NCBI RefSeq assembly: GCF_017744955.1
Contig: NZ_JAGIAG010000008.1
Coordinates: forward strand, 124,001 to 188,000
Reading direction: 5' to 3'
DNA: 64,000 nt
Source of the DNA: Dokdonella sp.
GTDB taxonomy: Bacteria; Pseudomonadota; Gammaproteobacteria; Xanthomonadales; Rhodanobacteraceae
Made by a program: the position numbers and the translations under genes. Below are positions 26,789 to 35,722 of this stretch, one piece after another (positions within the stretch are counted from its first letter, which is position 1; every line of letters starts with the position of its first letter). The notes under the pieces are model-generated. The model saw only the letters and a list, made by a program, of their open reading frames with translations, did not search any database and had not been told where the DNA came from.

Positions 26789-28366
26789 ATGTTCGATGCG
26801 ACCCTCGTTCCAGCGCGGCGCGCGCTGCTCAGCGTTTCCGACAAGACCGGACTGATCGATCTCGCGCGTGGCCTAGACGCGCTCGGCGTCGCCCTGCTGT
26901 CGACCGGAGGCACGGCGAAGACCCTGCGCGAGGCCGGCCTGCCGGTCACCGACGTCAGCACGCTGACCGGCTTTCCGGAAATCATGGACGGCCGCGTCAA
27001 GACGCTGCACCCGCGCGTGCACGGCGGCCTGCTCGGCCGGCGCGGCGTCGACGACGCGGTGATGGAGCAGCACGGCATCGAGCCGATCGATCTGCTGATC
27101 GTGAATCTGTATCCGTTCGAGCAGGTCACCGCGTCGCCGGATTGCACGCTGGCCGACGCGGTCGAGAACATCGACATCGGCGGTCCGGCGATGCTGCGCG
27201 CCGCGGCGAAGAACCACGAGCACGTCGCGGTCGCGGTCGATCCGGCCGACTACGCCGAGGTGCTCGAGGCGCTCGCGCACGGCGGCACCTCGCTGGTGCT
27301 GCGCCGCCGCCTCGCCGCCAAGACCTACGCGCACACGGCTCGCTACGACGGCCTGATCGCCAACTGGCTCGGCACCCGCGCCGACGCCGACAAGCCGGAA
27401 GCGTTCGCGCCGAACCTGCGCCTCGCCTTCGAGCGCAAGCAGACGCTGCGCTACGGCGAAAATCCGCATCAAGGCGCGGCGCTGTATGTCGAACGCCATC
27501 CGCCGCGCGGCACCGTCGCCGCGGCGCGCGTGCTGGCCGGCAAGGAACTCTCCTACAACAACATCGCCGACGCCGACGCCGCGCTCGAATGCGTCAAGGC
27601 GTTCCGCAAGACGCCGGCCTGCGTCATCGTCAAGCACGCCAATCCGTGCGGCGTCGCGCTCGGCGCGAACCTCGCCGAGGCCTACGAGCACGCCTACGCG
27701 ACCGATCCGGTGTCCGCGTTCGGCGGCATCATCGCGTTCAACGGCCGTCTCGACGCAGCCACCGCGAAGACGATCGTCGCGCGCCAGTTCGTCGAGGTCG
27801 TCGTCGCGCCCGCGTTCGACGCCGACGCCATCGCGGCGATCGCGGCCAAGCCCAACGTGCGCGTGCTGGAAACCGGCGACTGGGACGAACTGCCGCCGCA
27901 CGCGCAGGACTACAAGCGCATCGCCGGCGGCCTGCTGGTGCAGGACGCCGACCGCGACACGCTGCTGCTGTCCGACCTCAAGGTCGTCTCGAAGCGCACG
28001 CCGGACGCGACCGAGCTGCACGACCTGCTGTTCGCCTGGCACGTCGCGATGTACGTCAAGTCGAACGCGATCGTCTATGCGCGCGGCGGCCGCACGATCG
28101 GCATCGGCGCCGGCCAGATGAGCCGTGTGATCAGCGCGAAGATCGCTGCGCTGAAGGCGACCGAGGCCAAGCTCGAGGTTCCCGGCAGCGTGATGGCGTC
28201 CGATGCGTTCTTCCCGTTCCGCGACGGCATCGACGCCGCCGCCGCGGCCGGCATCCGCGCGGTGATCCAGCCCGGCGGCTCGATGCGCGACGCCGAAGTC
28301 GTCGCCGCGGCCGACGAGCACGGCATGGCGATGGTGTTCACGGGGGTGCGGCATTTCCGGCATTGA
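26789..28366 (+). CDS. purH: Bifunctional AICAR formyltransferase / IMP cyclohydrolase
   Basis: 525 residues, normal for PurH. The N-terminal MGS-like cyclohydrolase domain has SVSDKTGLIDLARGL and LSTGGTAKTL, with the GFPEIMDGRVKTLHP signature. The C-terminal transformylase domain has KHANPCGVA and YAT-DPVSAFGG, and ends MVFTGVRHFRH. It catalyses the last two steps of de novo IMP synthesis. It is separated from purD by a 135-bp spacer packed with four hairpins, the first of which includes the purH stop codon. Confidence 0.98.
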   Translation: MFDATLVPARRALLSVSDKTGLIDLARGLDALGVALLSTGGTAKTLREAGLPVTDVSTLTGFPEIMDGRVKTLHPRVHGGLLGRRGVDDAVMEQHGIEPIDLLIVNLYPFEQVTASPDCTLADAVENIDIGGPAMLRAAAKNHEHVAVAVDPADYAEVLEALAHGGTSLVLRRRLAAKTYAHTARYDGLIANWLGTRADADKPEAFAPNLRLAFERKQTLRYGENPHQGAALYVERHPPRGTVAAARVLAGKELSYNNIADADAALECVKAFRKTPACVIVKHANPCGVALGANLAEAYEHAYATDPVSAFGGIIAFNGRLDAATAKTIVARQFVEVVVAPAFDADAIAAIAAKPNVRVLETGDWDELPPHAQDYKRIAGGLLVQDADRDTLLLSDLKVVSKRTPDATELHDLLFAWHVAMYVKSNAIVYARGGRTIGIGAGQMSRVISAKIAALKATEAKLEVPGSVMASDAFFPFRDGIDAAAAAGIRAVIQPGGSMRDAEVVAAADEHGMAMVFTGVRHFRH

Positions 28367-28480
28367 CGCCGCTGCGCGGCGTCAACCCCAAAGTTCGCAT
28401 AACAAACTTTGGCCCCCAGCCTTGCTCTTCCACACCCCCATTCGCGCCGTTGGCGCGAATCGCCCCCTGACTCAGGGGGC
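28364..28480 (+). repeat. Four consecutive stem-loops in the purH-purD spacer
   Basis: Hairpins are TGACGCCG/CGGCGTCA (28364-28384, includes the purH stop), CCAAAGTT/AACTTTGG (28388-28412), ATTCGCGCC/GGCGCGAAT (28440-28460) and GCCCCCTG/CAGGGGGC (28462-28480). All stems are perfect. The purD start follows 21 bp later. The array could tune purD expression, protect the purH mRNA, or bind a regulator; no known purine riboswitch core was recognised. Confidence 0.8.
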
Positions 28481-28501
28481 ATTTCCGGCAGGAATCGCCC
28501 C

Positions 28502-29785
28502 ATGAAAATTCTCGTCATCGGTTCCGGCGGCCGCGAGCACGCGCTGGCCTGGAAGCTGAAGCAGTCGCCGCGCGTCGGCGAAGTCATCGTCGCACCGGGC
28601 AATGCCGGCACCGCGCTCGAACCCGGCGTGCGCAACGCCGACGTCGCCGTCACCGACGTCGACGGCCTGCTCACGCTCGCGCTCGACGAGGATGTCGCGC
28701 TGACCGTGGTGGGCCCCGAGGCGGCGCTCGCCGCCGGCGTCGTCGACCGCTTCCGCCTCGCCGGCCTGCCCTGCTTCGGTCCGACGCGGATCGCCGCGCA
28801 ACTGGAAAGCTCGAAGGCGTTCGCGAAGGACTTCCTCGCCCGCCATCGCATCCCGACCGCGCACTATGCGGTGTTCACCGATCTCGAGCTCGCCCTGGCG
28901 CACGTGCGCGCGAAGGGGGCGCCGATCGTGATCAAGGCCGACGGCCTCGCCGCCGGCAAGGGCGTGATCGTCGCGCTGACCCTCGCCGACGCCGAGCAGG
29001 CGCTGCGCGACATGCTGGGCGCGCACACCTTCGGCGACGCGTCCGCGCGTGTCGTGATCGAGGAATTCCTCGACGGCGAGGAAGCCAGCTACATCGTCAT
29101 GAGCGACGGCACGCACGTGCTGCCGCTGGCGACCAGCCAGGACCACAAGCGCCGCGACGAGGGCGATCTCGGCCCGAACACCGGCGGCATGGGCGCCTAC
29201 TCGCCGGCACCGGTGGTCACGCCGGACGTCGAGCGGCGCATCCTCGAGGAAATCGTGCTGCCGACCGTCGCCGGCATGGCCGCGGAAGGCGCGCCGTTCG
29301 TCGGCTTCCTCTACGTCGGCCTGATGATCGACGCGGGCGGCGCGCCGAAAGTGATCGAGTTCAACGCGCGCCTCGGCGATCCGGAGACGCAGCCGATCCT
29401 GCTGCGCCTGAAATCCGACCTGGTCGAACTGGCCGAAGCCGCGCTGGACGGATGTCTGGACGTAAAGACGGCCGAATGGGACGCGCGCCCGGCGCTCGGC
29501 GTGGTGGTCGCCGCAGCCGGCTATCCCGGCAAGGTACGCAGCGGCGACGCGATCGCGGGACTCGACGCGCCGCCGCCCGCCGACGCCAAGGTGTTCCACG
29601 CCGGCACGCGCCTGGACGAGGCCGGCCGCGTCGTCACCGCCGGCGGCCGCGTGCTGACGGTGTGTGCGCTCGGCGCGGACGTCGCCGCGGCGCGCGAGCG
29701 CGCCTACGCGCTGGCGCGCACGATCTCGTTCGACGGCGCGTTCTACCGCCGCGACATCGCCTACCGCGCGCTGCGGCGGGAATGA
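28502..29785 (+). CDS. purD: Phosphoribosylamine-glycine ligase (GAR synthetase)
   Basis: 427 residues from ATG 28502. It begins MKILVIGSGGREHALAWKL (diagnostic VIGSGGREHALAW) and has the ATP-grasp motifs IVIKADGLAAGKGV, EEFLDGEEAS and the catalytic EFNARLGDPETQ. It joins glycine to phosphoribosylamine in purine synthesis and follows purH. Its 3' end converges on the TPR gene with a 25-bp spacer. Confidence 0.98.
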   Translation: MKILVIGSGGREHALAWKLKQSPRVGEVIVAPGNAGTALEPGVRNADVAVTDVDGLLTLALDEDVALTVVGPEAALAAGVVDRFRLAGLPCFGPTRIAAQLESSKAFAKDFLARHRIPTAHYAVFTDLELALAHVRAKGAPIVIKADGLAAGKGVIVALTLADAEQALRDMLGAHTFGDASARVVIEEFLDGEEASYIVMSDGTHVLPLATSQDHKRRDEGDLGPNTGGMGAYSPAPVVTPDVERRILEEIVLPTVAGMAAEGAPFVGFLYVGLMIDAGGAPKVIEFNARLGDPETQPILLRLKSDLVELAEAALDGCLDVKTAEWDARPALGVVVAAAGYPGKVRSGDAIAGLDAPPPADAKVFHAGTRLDEAGRVVTAGGRVLTVCALGADVAAARERAYALARTISFDGAFYRRDIAYRALRRE

Positions 29786-29810
29786 ACCGCCGCGGCGCGC
29801 GCCGCGCGCC

Positions 29811-31505
29811 TCAGGGCTGCTTCGGCGCCGGCGCCGGAGCGGGCTTGGCGGCCGGCGGCGGGCCGCGATCGGGTTCCAGCCGCGCCGGCCGATAGATGTC
29901 GGCGTTCGCCGGCCACGGCCGCTCCGGCAGCTTCTTCGCCTGCAGCAGCTGCAAGGTTTCGCGATAACCGGCCAACTCGCTCTTGCCACCGCCGCGCAGC
30001 ACCACGAACATCGCGCCCTGCTGCGTCGCTGCCGCTTCGTCCCACTTGCCGTTCGCCGCCAGCGCGAGCGCGTAGGCTTCGCCGACCTGCGGCGATTCGC
30101 TGCTCTTGTAGGCCTTGCCGGCGTAGTCCAGCGCCATGCGCTTCTCGTCGGCGCTCGCCGCCGGACAGGTGCTCGCCAGGCGCGCGAACAGTTGCAGCAG
30201 ATAGCCGTCGTTGGCGTTCTTGGCCAGCGCGCCGTTGACGTCCTTCAATCCGGCGGCGCAGCGGCCGGCGGAGACCTCGGCGGCGACCAGGCGCGCCCAG
30301 CTTTCGCCGCTGGCGGGGCTCAGCTCGGCCCCCGCGCGGTACTGCGCGATCGCAGCGTCGTAGCGGCCGCTGCGCATCAGCAGGTTGCCGAGCGACACCC
30401 GCGCGCCGAGCAGCTTGGGATCGAGGCGGATCGCTTCCTCGTAGCCACGCTGCGCGCCCGCGTCGTCACCGGCCATCTCGCGCACGGCGCCCTGGCTGAA
30501 GTGCGCGACGGCGTTCTTGCCGTTCGCCGCGATCGCCGCCGCGATGCGAGATTCCGCCGCCGGGATGTTGCCGGAGATGGCCTCGACGCGCCCGTACAAC
30601 GCCAGAATCTCCGCGTCGTTCGGCGCGAGCTTGAGCGCCTTGTCCAGGCTCGCGCGCGCCGCCGCGTACTGGCGTTGGCTGAGCTGCACCACCACGTCGT
30701 TCAGCGCCTGTGTCTTGGGATCGGCCGGCTTCGACGGCGCCTGCGCCTGCGCCTGCTGCGCGCCGCGGCCGAACAGTCCGCTGCCGAGCGGGTCGTACAG
30801 CGAAGGCGGATTGTTGCCCGCCTTCGCGCGCGCCTCCGCGGCGGCCTTCGCGTCGCCCGCGCCGGCGTAGGCGTCGGCCAGCTGCGCGTACAGCTTGTTC
30901 GCGTCCGGCGCCAGCTTCAGCGCGTGGTTGAACTGCTCGATCGCCTCGGGATAGCGCTTCTGCCGCAGCGCGATGTCGCCGAGCATCGCGTACGGAACGG
31001 CCTGGTCCTGCTTCTGCGCCGTGTACTCGGTCAGCATCTTGCGCGCGCCGTCGAGATCGCCGCTGGCGATCCGCTGGTTCGCCGCGGCGGTGCGGATCGG
31101 CAGGTAGTTCTGGTCGAGCGCGTAGGCGTTCTCGAACGAGGACTTCGCGCCGACCGGATTCTTGTCGCCGAGCGAGATGATGCCCTGCAGGTAGCGCCAG
31201 CGGCTGTCCTTGGGCGCCAGCAGCACGGCATCCTCGATCGCCACCGAGGCGGCCGCGTAGAGTTCGTTGCGCGAATAGACCGCGGCGAGCAGCGCATAGG
31301 CTTCGGCGAGCGGATCGCCGGCCAGGGTCGCGCGGACCTTGTCGAATTCCTCCCGCTCCTTGCGCAGCGTCTCCTGCTTCTGCGCCGGCAGCTTGGACAG
31401 GTCCGGCACCGGCACCGGCTTGAGCAGGGCTTCGGCGTGCAGCGTCGGCAGGGCCAGCGCGAGGCCGGCGGCGAGAACGAGTTTGGACAGCGACGGTAGG
31501 GGCAT
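29811..31505 (-). CDS. Exported tetratricopeptide-repeat protein
   Basis: 564 residues from ATG 31505. A signal peptide (1-24, ending LPTLHA) is followed by many TPR helices, for example LGDIALRQKRYPEAIEQFNHALKLAP in part (YPEAIEQFNHALKLAP), GRVEAISGNIPAAE and NLLMRSGRYDAAIAQYR. Pro/Ala/Lys-rich sequence closes the protein. It probably scaffolds periplasmic or envelope complexes; no enzyme domain is visible. It is divergent from the transporter-acyltransferase gene (starts 168 bp apart), so co-regulation in envelope lipid handling is possible but unproven. Confidence 0.85.
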   Translation of the reverse strand: MPLPSLSKLVLAAGLALALPTLHAEALLKPVPVPDLSKLPAQKQETLRKEREEFDKVRATLAGDPLAEAYALLAAVYSRNELYAAASVAIEDAVLLAPKDSRWRYLQGIISLGDKNPVGAKSSFENAYALDQNYLPIRTAAANQRIASGDLDGARKMLTEYTAQKQDQAVPYAMLGDIALRQKRYPEAIEQFNHALKLAPDANKLYAQLADAYAGAGDAKAAAEARAKAGNNPPSLYDPLGSGLFGRGAQQAQAQAPSKPADPKTQALNDVVVQLSQRQYAAARASLDKALKLAPNDAEILALYGRVEAISGNIPAAESRIAAAIAANGKNAVAHFSQGAVREMAGDDAGAQRGYEEAIRLDPKLLGARVSLGNLLMRSGRYDAAIAQYRAGAELSPASGESWARLVAAEVSAGRCAAGLKDVNGALAKNANDGYLLQLFARLASTCPAASADEKRMALDYAGKAYKSSESPQVGEAYALALAANGKWDEAAATQQGAMFVVLRGGGKSELAGYRETLQLLQAKKLPERPWPANADIYRPARLEPDRGPPPAAKPAPAPAPKQP

Positions 31506-31673
31506 CGGCGGATACCGCGGCAACGCGGTCGGCAAGGAACGAGCCGCGCAGTTTACCTGCTCGTCGCGGCCGGCGCGGCGACCGGCGCCGGCAGGCAAAG
31601 TTCGGCCCCGCCGCGTCGCCAATTCATGCGACGTCCTGCTAGATTCGCCCGAATCCCCGGGAAGCGGCGCACC

Positions 31674-33557
31674 ATGAGCGGCTCCAACCAGTTCGATCTG
31701 CTGCGCAAGCGCCGTTTCGCGCCGTTCTTCGCCACCCAGGCGCTCGGCGCGTTCAACGACAACGCCTTCCGCCAGGCGATGATCGTGCTGATCGGCTTCC
31801 ACCTCGGCCTGTCGGTGGAGAAGGCCGGCACCTACGCGATGATCGCGCCGGCGATCTTCATCCTGCCGTTCTTCCTGTTCTCCGCCAGTGCCGGCCAGAT
31901 CGCCGAGAAGTTCGAGAAGACACGCCTGATCCGCTACATCAAGCTGTTCGAGATCGGTGCGATGCTGCTGGCGGTATACGCGTTCCACGCGCACCAGGTC
32001 TGGCTGCTGTTCGTCGTGCTGTTCCTGATGGGGCTGCATTCGACCGCGTTCGGGCCGATCAAGTACGCGATCCTGCCGCAGGCGCTCGAACCCCAAGAGC
32101 TGATCGGAGGCAACGGCCTGGTCGAGATGGGTACCTCGATCGCCGTGCTGCTCGGCATGATGGCCGGCGGCGCGCTGATGGCGCTCGGCGACTTCGGCAC
32201 CACCGCCGCTTCGGTCCTGGTGGTCGCGATCGCGGTGGCCGGCTATCTCACCAGCCGCGCGATCCCGCCGGCGCCGGCGACCGCGCCGGACTTGAAGTTC
32301 AACTACAACGCGGCCGGCGAGACCGTGCGCGCGATGCGCTACATCGGCGCGAACCGCACGATCTTCAATTCGGTGCTCGGCATCTCCTGGTTCTGGTTCT
32401 TCGGCACCGTGTTCACCTCGCAGCTGCCGGCCTACACGCAGGTCTTCCTCGGCGGCGGCGAGAGCGTGCTGAACCTGACGCTGGCGCTGTTCTCGATCGG
32501 CGTCGGCGTCGGCTCGCTGCTGTGCGAGCGGCTGTCCGGCCACAAGGTCGAGATCGGCCTGGTGCCGTTCGGCTCGATCGGCATGACCTTGTTCGCGCTC
32601 GATCTGTATTTCGCGCGACCATCCCCGTCCGACGTACACGGGCTCGGCCTCGGCGCCTTCATGCTCGCGCCGGGGCACTGGCGCATCGTGCTCGACCTGG
32701 TGCTGATCGGCGTGTTCGCCGGCCTGTTCATCGTGCCGCTGTTCGCGCTGGTGCAGAGCCGCAGCGAGCGCAGCGAACTGTCGCGCGTGATCGCCGGCAA
32801 CAACATCTTGAACGCGCTGTTCATGGTGCTCGCGGCGGGCCTCGGCCTCGGCCTCACCGCGCTCGGCTTCACTATCCCGCAGATCTTCCTGACCGTCGCG
32901 CTGCTCAACGCGGCCGTCGCGATCTACATCTACGCGCTGGTACCGGAATTCCTGATGCGGTTCCTGTCGTGGGTGCTGGTCAACACGCTCTACCGCATCA
33001 AGGTCGAGGGCCTCGACCGGGTGCCCGACGCGGGTCCGGCGCTGCTGGTGTGCAACCACGTCAGCTACATGGACGCGCTGATCGTCGGCGGCATCGTGCG
33101 GCGGCCGGTGCGCTTCGTGATGTACTACAAGATCTTCAACGTGCCGCTGCTGAATTTCATCTTCCGCACCGCGAAGGCGATTCCGATCGCCGGCGCGAAA
33201 GAGGACGCGGCATTGCTCGAACGCGCCTTCGACGAGATCGACCGCGCGCTGGCCGAGGGCGAGCTGGTGTGCGTGTTCCCCGAAGGCGGGATCACGCGGG
33301 ACGGCGAGATCGCGCCGTTCCGCGGCGGCGTCGACAAGATCCTGGCGCGGCGCCCGGTGCCGGTGGTGCCGATCGCGCTGCGCGGCCTGTGGGGCTCGGT
33401 GTTCAGCCGGCGCGATTCCGCGCTCGGCCGCGCGCGGCTGCCGCGCCGGTTCTGGTCGCGCATCGCGGTCGCGTTCGGCGCGCCGCTGCCGGCCGCCGAC
33501 GCCGACGCGGCCACGCTCGAGCAACGGGTACGCGAGCTGCGCGGAACCTGGGCGTGA
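31674..33557 (+). CDS. LplT-like MFS transporter fused to a PlsC-type acyltransferase
   Basis: 627 residues from ATG 31674. Residues 1 to about 430 are a 12-helix major-facilitator domain of the lysophospholipid-transporter type (FFATQALGAFNDNAFRQA is typical of LplT). Residues about 440-627 form a 1-acylglycerol-phosphate acyltransferase domain with HVSYMD (His462-Asp467, the HX4D catalytic motif) and FPEGGITRDG (from Phe535). It resembles LplT-Aas fusions without the acyl-ACP synthetase domain. The likely role is flipping and re-acylating lysophospholipids at the inner membrane. The following glycosyltransferase overlaps by GTGA, giving a lipid-remodelling operon. Confidence 0.85.
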   Translation: MSGSNQFDLLRKRRFAPFFATQALGAFNDNAFRQAMIVLIGFHLGLSVEKAGTYAMIAPAIFILPFFLFSASAGQIAEKFEKTRLIRYIKLFEIGAMLLAVYAFHAHQVWLLFVVLFLMGLHSTAFGPIKYAILPQALEPQELIGGNGLVEMGTSIAVLLGMMAGGALMALGDFGTTAASVLVVAIAVAGYLTSRAIPPAPATAPDLKFNYNAAGETVRAMRYIGANRTIFNSVLGISWFWFFGTVFTSQLPAYTQVFLGGGESVLNLTLALFSIGVGVGSLLCERLSGHKVEIGLVPFGSIGMTLFALDLYFARPSPSDVHGLGLGAFMLAPGHWRIVLDLVLIGVFAGLFIVPLFALVQSRSERSELSRVIAGNNILNALFMVLAAGLGLGLTALGFTIPQIFLTVALLNAAVAIYIYALVPEFLMRFLSWVLVNTLYRIKVEGLDRVPDAGPALLVCNHVSYMDALIVGGIVRRPVRFVMYYKIFNVPLLNFIFRTAKAIPIAGAKEDAALLERAFDEIDRALAEGELVCVFPEGGITRDGEIAPFRGGVDKILARRPVPVVPIALRGLWGSVFSRRDSALGRARLPRRFWSRIAVAFGAPLPAADADAATLEQRVRELRGTWA

Positions 33558-34678
33558 GCCGACGTCTGCTGCTGCTCAGCGTTTCCGCCGGCGCCGGTCA
33601 CGTGCGTGCGGCCGAGGCGCTGCGCGTCGCCGCCGAGACGCAGTTCGACGCGCAGGCCCTGCACCTGGACGTGATGGACTACGTGCCGACCGCATTCCGC
33701 ACGCTCTACACGGACCTGTATCTGAAACTGGTCGAGCACAGCCCCACGGCGTGGTCGATGCTGTACCGGATCATGGATCGCACGCCGCCGAGCGCGCCGC
33801 TGGCGCGCCTGCGCCGTGCGATCGAACGCCTGAACTCGCGCGCACTGCGCCAGGCGATCGCCGAATTCGCGCCGGACGCGGTCGTCTGCACGCATTTCCT
33901 GCCCGCCGAGCTGCTGCTGCGCGAACGCCGTCGAGGCCGTCTGGCCGCGCCGGTCTTCGTCGTCGTCACCGATTTCGACTTGCACGGCCTGTGGGCGGTG
34001 CCGGAGATGGCGGGCTACTTCGCCGCCAGCGACGAGGTCGCGTTTCGCATGCGGGCGCGCGGCCTCGCCGCGGCGCGCGTCCACGTCAGCGGCATTCCGA
34101 TCATGCCGGCCTTCGCGCAGCCGCCCGACCGCGCCGCCTGCGCGGCCGAGTTCGGTCTGGACGCGTCCCGGCGCGCGATCCTGCTGATGGGCGGCGGCGC
34201 CGGGCTCGGCGGCCTCGACGAGGTCGCCGGGCGCCTGCTCGCGCTCGACGCCGACTTCCAGCTGGTCGCCCTGGCCGGACGCAACGCGAAGATGCTCGAG
34301 CGCCTGCGCGCGCTGGCCGCCGCGAACCCGCAGCGCCTCGTCGCCCAGGGATTCACCGATCGCGTCGAGCGCCTGATGACGGCTTGCGATCTGGTCATCA
34401 CCAAGCCCGGCGGCCTGACGACCTCCGAGTGCCTGGCGCTCGGCCGCCCGATGATCGTGCACGCGCCGATTCCGGGCCAGGAAGAGCGCAATTGCGACTA
34501 CCTGCTCGAACAGGGCGCCGCCTTGAAGGCGGTCGACGCGACCGCTCTGGACTATCGCGTGCGCGAACTGCTGGCCGAGCCGGAACGGCTCGCCGCGCTG
34601 GCGCAGCGCGCGCGGGCGCTCGGCCGTCCGCTGGCGGCGCGCGACGTGCTCGAAAGCGTGCTGCGGGAATCCGCTTGA
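33554..34678 (+). CDS. MGDG synthase/MurG-type lipid glycosyltransferase (GT28-like)
   Basis: 374 residues starting with GTG 33554, overlapping the stop of the transporter-acyltransferase gene. The N-terminal SVSAGAGHVRAAEAL loop and the following region match MGDG synthase and UgtP. The C-terminal nucleotide-sugar site has GGGAGLGG, ITKPGGLTTSECLALG and PGQEERN, typical of processive diacylglycerol glycosyltransferases and MurG relatives. It probably transfers a sugar to diacylglycerol or another lipid. Donor and acceptor are not readable from sequence. Confidence 0.85.
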   Translation: MSRRLLLLSVSAGAGHVRAAEALRVAAETQFDAQALHLDVMDYVPTAFRTLYTDLYLKLVEHSPTAWSMLYRIMDRTPPSAPLARLRRAIERLNSRALRQAIAEFAPDAVVCTHFLPAELLLRERRRGRLAAPVFVVVTDFDLHGLWAVPEMAGYFAASDEVAFRMRARGLAAARVHVSGIPIMPAFAQPPDRAACAAEFGLDASRRAILLMGGGAGLGGLDEVAGRLLALDADFQLVALAGRNAKMLERLRALAAANPQRLVAQGFTDRVERLMTACDLVITKPGGLTTSECLALGRPMIVHAPIPGQEERNCDYLLEQGAALKAVDATALDYRVRELLAEPERLAALAQRARALGRPLAARDVLESVLRESA

Positions 34679-34683
34679 AACAC

Positions 34684-34701
34684 GCCCGCCGCGCGGCGGG
34701 C
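34684..34701. terminator. GC palindrome between convergent genes
   Basis: GCCCGCCGC/GCGGCGGGC is a perfect 18-bp palindrome five bases after the glycosyltransferase stop. It has no T tract. It may act as a terminator for the plus-strand operon. Confidence 0.35.
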
Positions 34702-34766
34702 ATCGAGGCGACGACGGCAACGCGGACGCCCCGGTGGCGGATGAAACCGAGCGTGCCTCGAACGGG

Positions 34767-35642
34767 TCAGCCCGCCCAACCGGCGAGCACGCAGAGCGCG
34801 ATCAGCGCGACCCAGACGTAGAGGATCCGGCGCAGCACCGTGCGCGCATCGGCGAGTTCGACCATCGGATCGTCCACGTCGGTCGCGTAGCCGTCGCCGG
34901 CGATCACGTCGGCGTCGATGCCGGCGCGCGCGAGGGCGCCGAGGAAGCCGAGGTCGAGCGTGAAATACCCCTGGCCGTGCGCGGCGTGGTAGTCGCGCCA
35001 AGTCTTGATCACGGCGTCGAATTCCGTCGCCAGGGCCAGCGTCAGCGCGACCAGGTGCGACGGCGCCCAGTCGAGGATCAGCGCGGCACGCTCGAACAGC
35101 GCGCGCCGCTCGGCGTCGATCTCGGCGGTGAACGCCGGATGCCGCGCGAGCAATTGCACGACGCGATAGGCGAGCGCGCCGGCGGGACCGAGGATCACGA
35201 ACCAGAACAGCACGCCGAACCAGCGCGACAGCCCCGAGGCGAACACTGCCTCGACCAGCGGCGTGGATTGCAGCGGCAGAGGCTCGGCGCTCGGTACCGG
35301 GCGCAGGCCCTGCGCGGCGGCGTGGCGGCGGTCGCTGTCGGGCGCCTTCAGCACCGCTTCGATATCGGCGTCGAGATCGCGCGGACCCCAGCTGTAGAAC
35401 AGCACGAACACGCCGAAGGCGAGCGCGGGCAGGCCGAACAGCACCTGGGCGAGCGCGGTTTGGATCAGCGCGCACACCACGAGCACGATCAGCGGCAGCA
35501 GCCACGGCGTCGGCGTGCCGTTCGCGCCGCTCCACTGCGCGAGCCAGCGCTTGAGCCAGGAGAAGTCGCGCAGGCGCGCCAGATCGGGCAAGGCGTGCGC
35601 CGCCGCAAGAACCAGCACGATCGCCAGCAGAGTTTGTGCCAT
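34767..35642 (-). CDS. ampE: AmpE-like inner-membrane protein
   Basis: 291 residues, close to E. coli AmpE (284). It starts MAQTLLAIVLVLAAAH and has four to five hydrophobic segments, including PWLLPLIVLVVCALIQTAL in part and the FWFVILGPAGALAYR motif shared by the AmpE/CobD-CbiB group, plus a C-terminal helix. AmpE is a signalling modulator near AmpD in enterics; here there is no ampD beside it. The gene closes a five-gene minus-strand run with nudC, erpA, bactofilin and DUF6776. The name rests on similarity only. Confidence 0.78.
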   Translation of the reverse strand: MAQTLLAIVLVLAAAHALPDLARLRDFSWLKRWLAQWSGANGTPTPWLLPLIVLVVCALIQTALAQVLFGLPALAFGVFVLFYSWGPRDLDADIEAVLKAPDSDRRHAAAQGLRPVPSAEPLPLQSTPLVEAVFASGLSRWFGVLFWFVILGPAGALAYRVVQLLARHPAFTAEIDAERRALFERAALILDWAPSHLVALTLALATEFDAVIKTWRDYHAAHGQGYFTLDLGFLGALARAGIDADVIAGDGYATDVDDPMVELADARTVLRRILYVWVALIALCVLAGWAG

Positions 35643-35722
35643 GAGCCTTCCCGGTTGCGCGCCGTCGCCGCGGTGCGGCGCTCGTCTTCATTCTAGCGGA
35701 GCGCGCGCGCGGCGCGGCGCGC

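Noticed and set aside
29811..33524. Apparent 1237-residue minus-strand protein
   Set aside because: The first half is the antisense of the transporter-acyltransferase gene; the real protein starts with a signal peptide at 31505.
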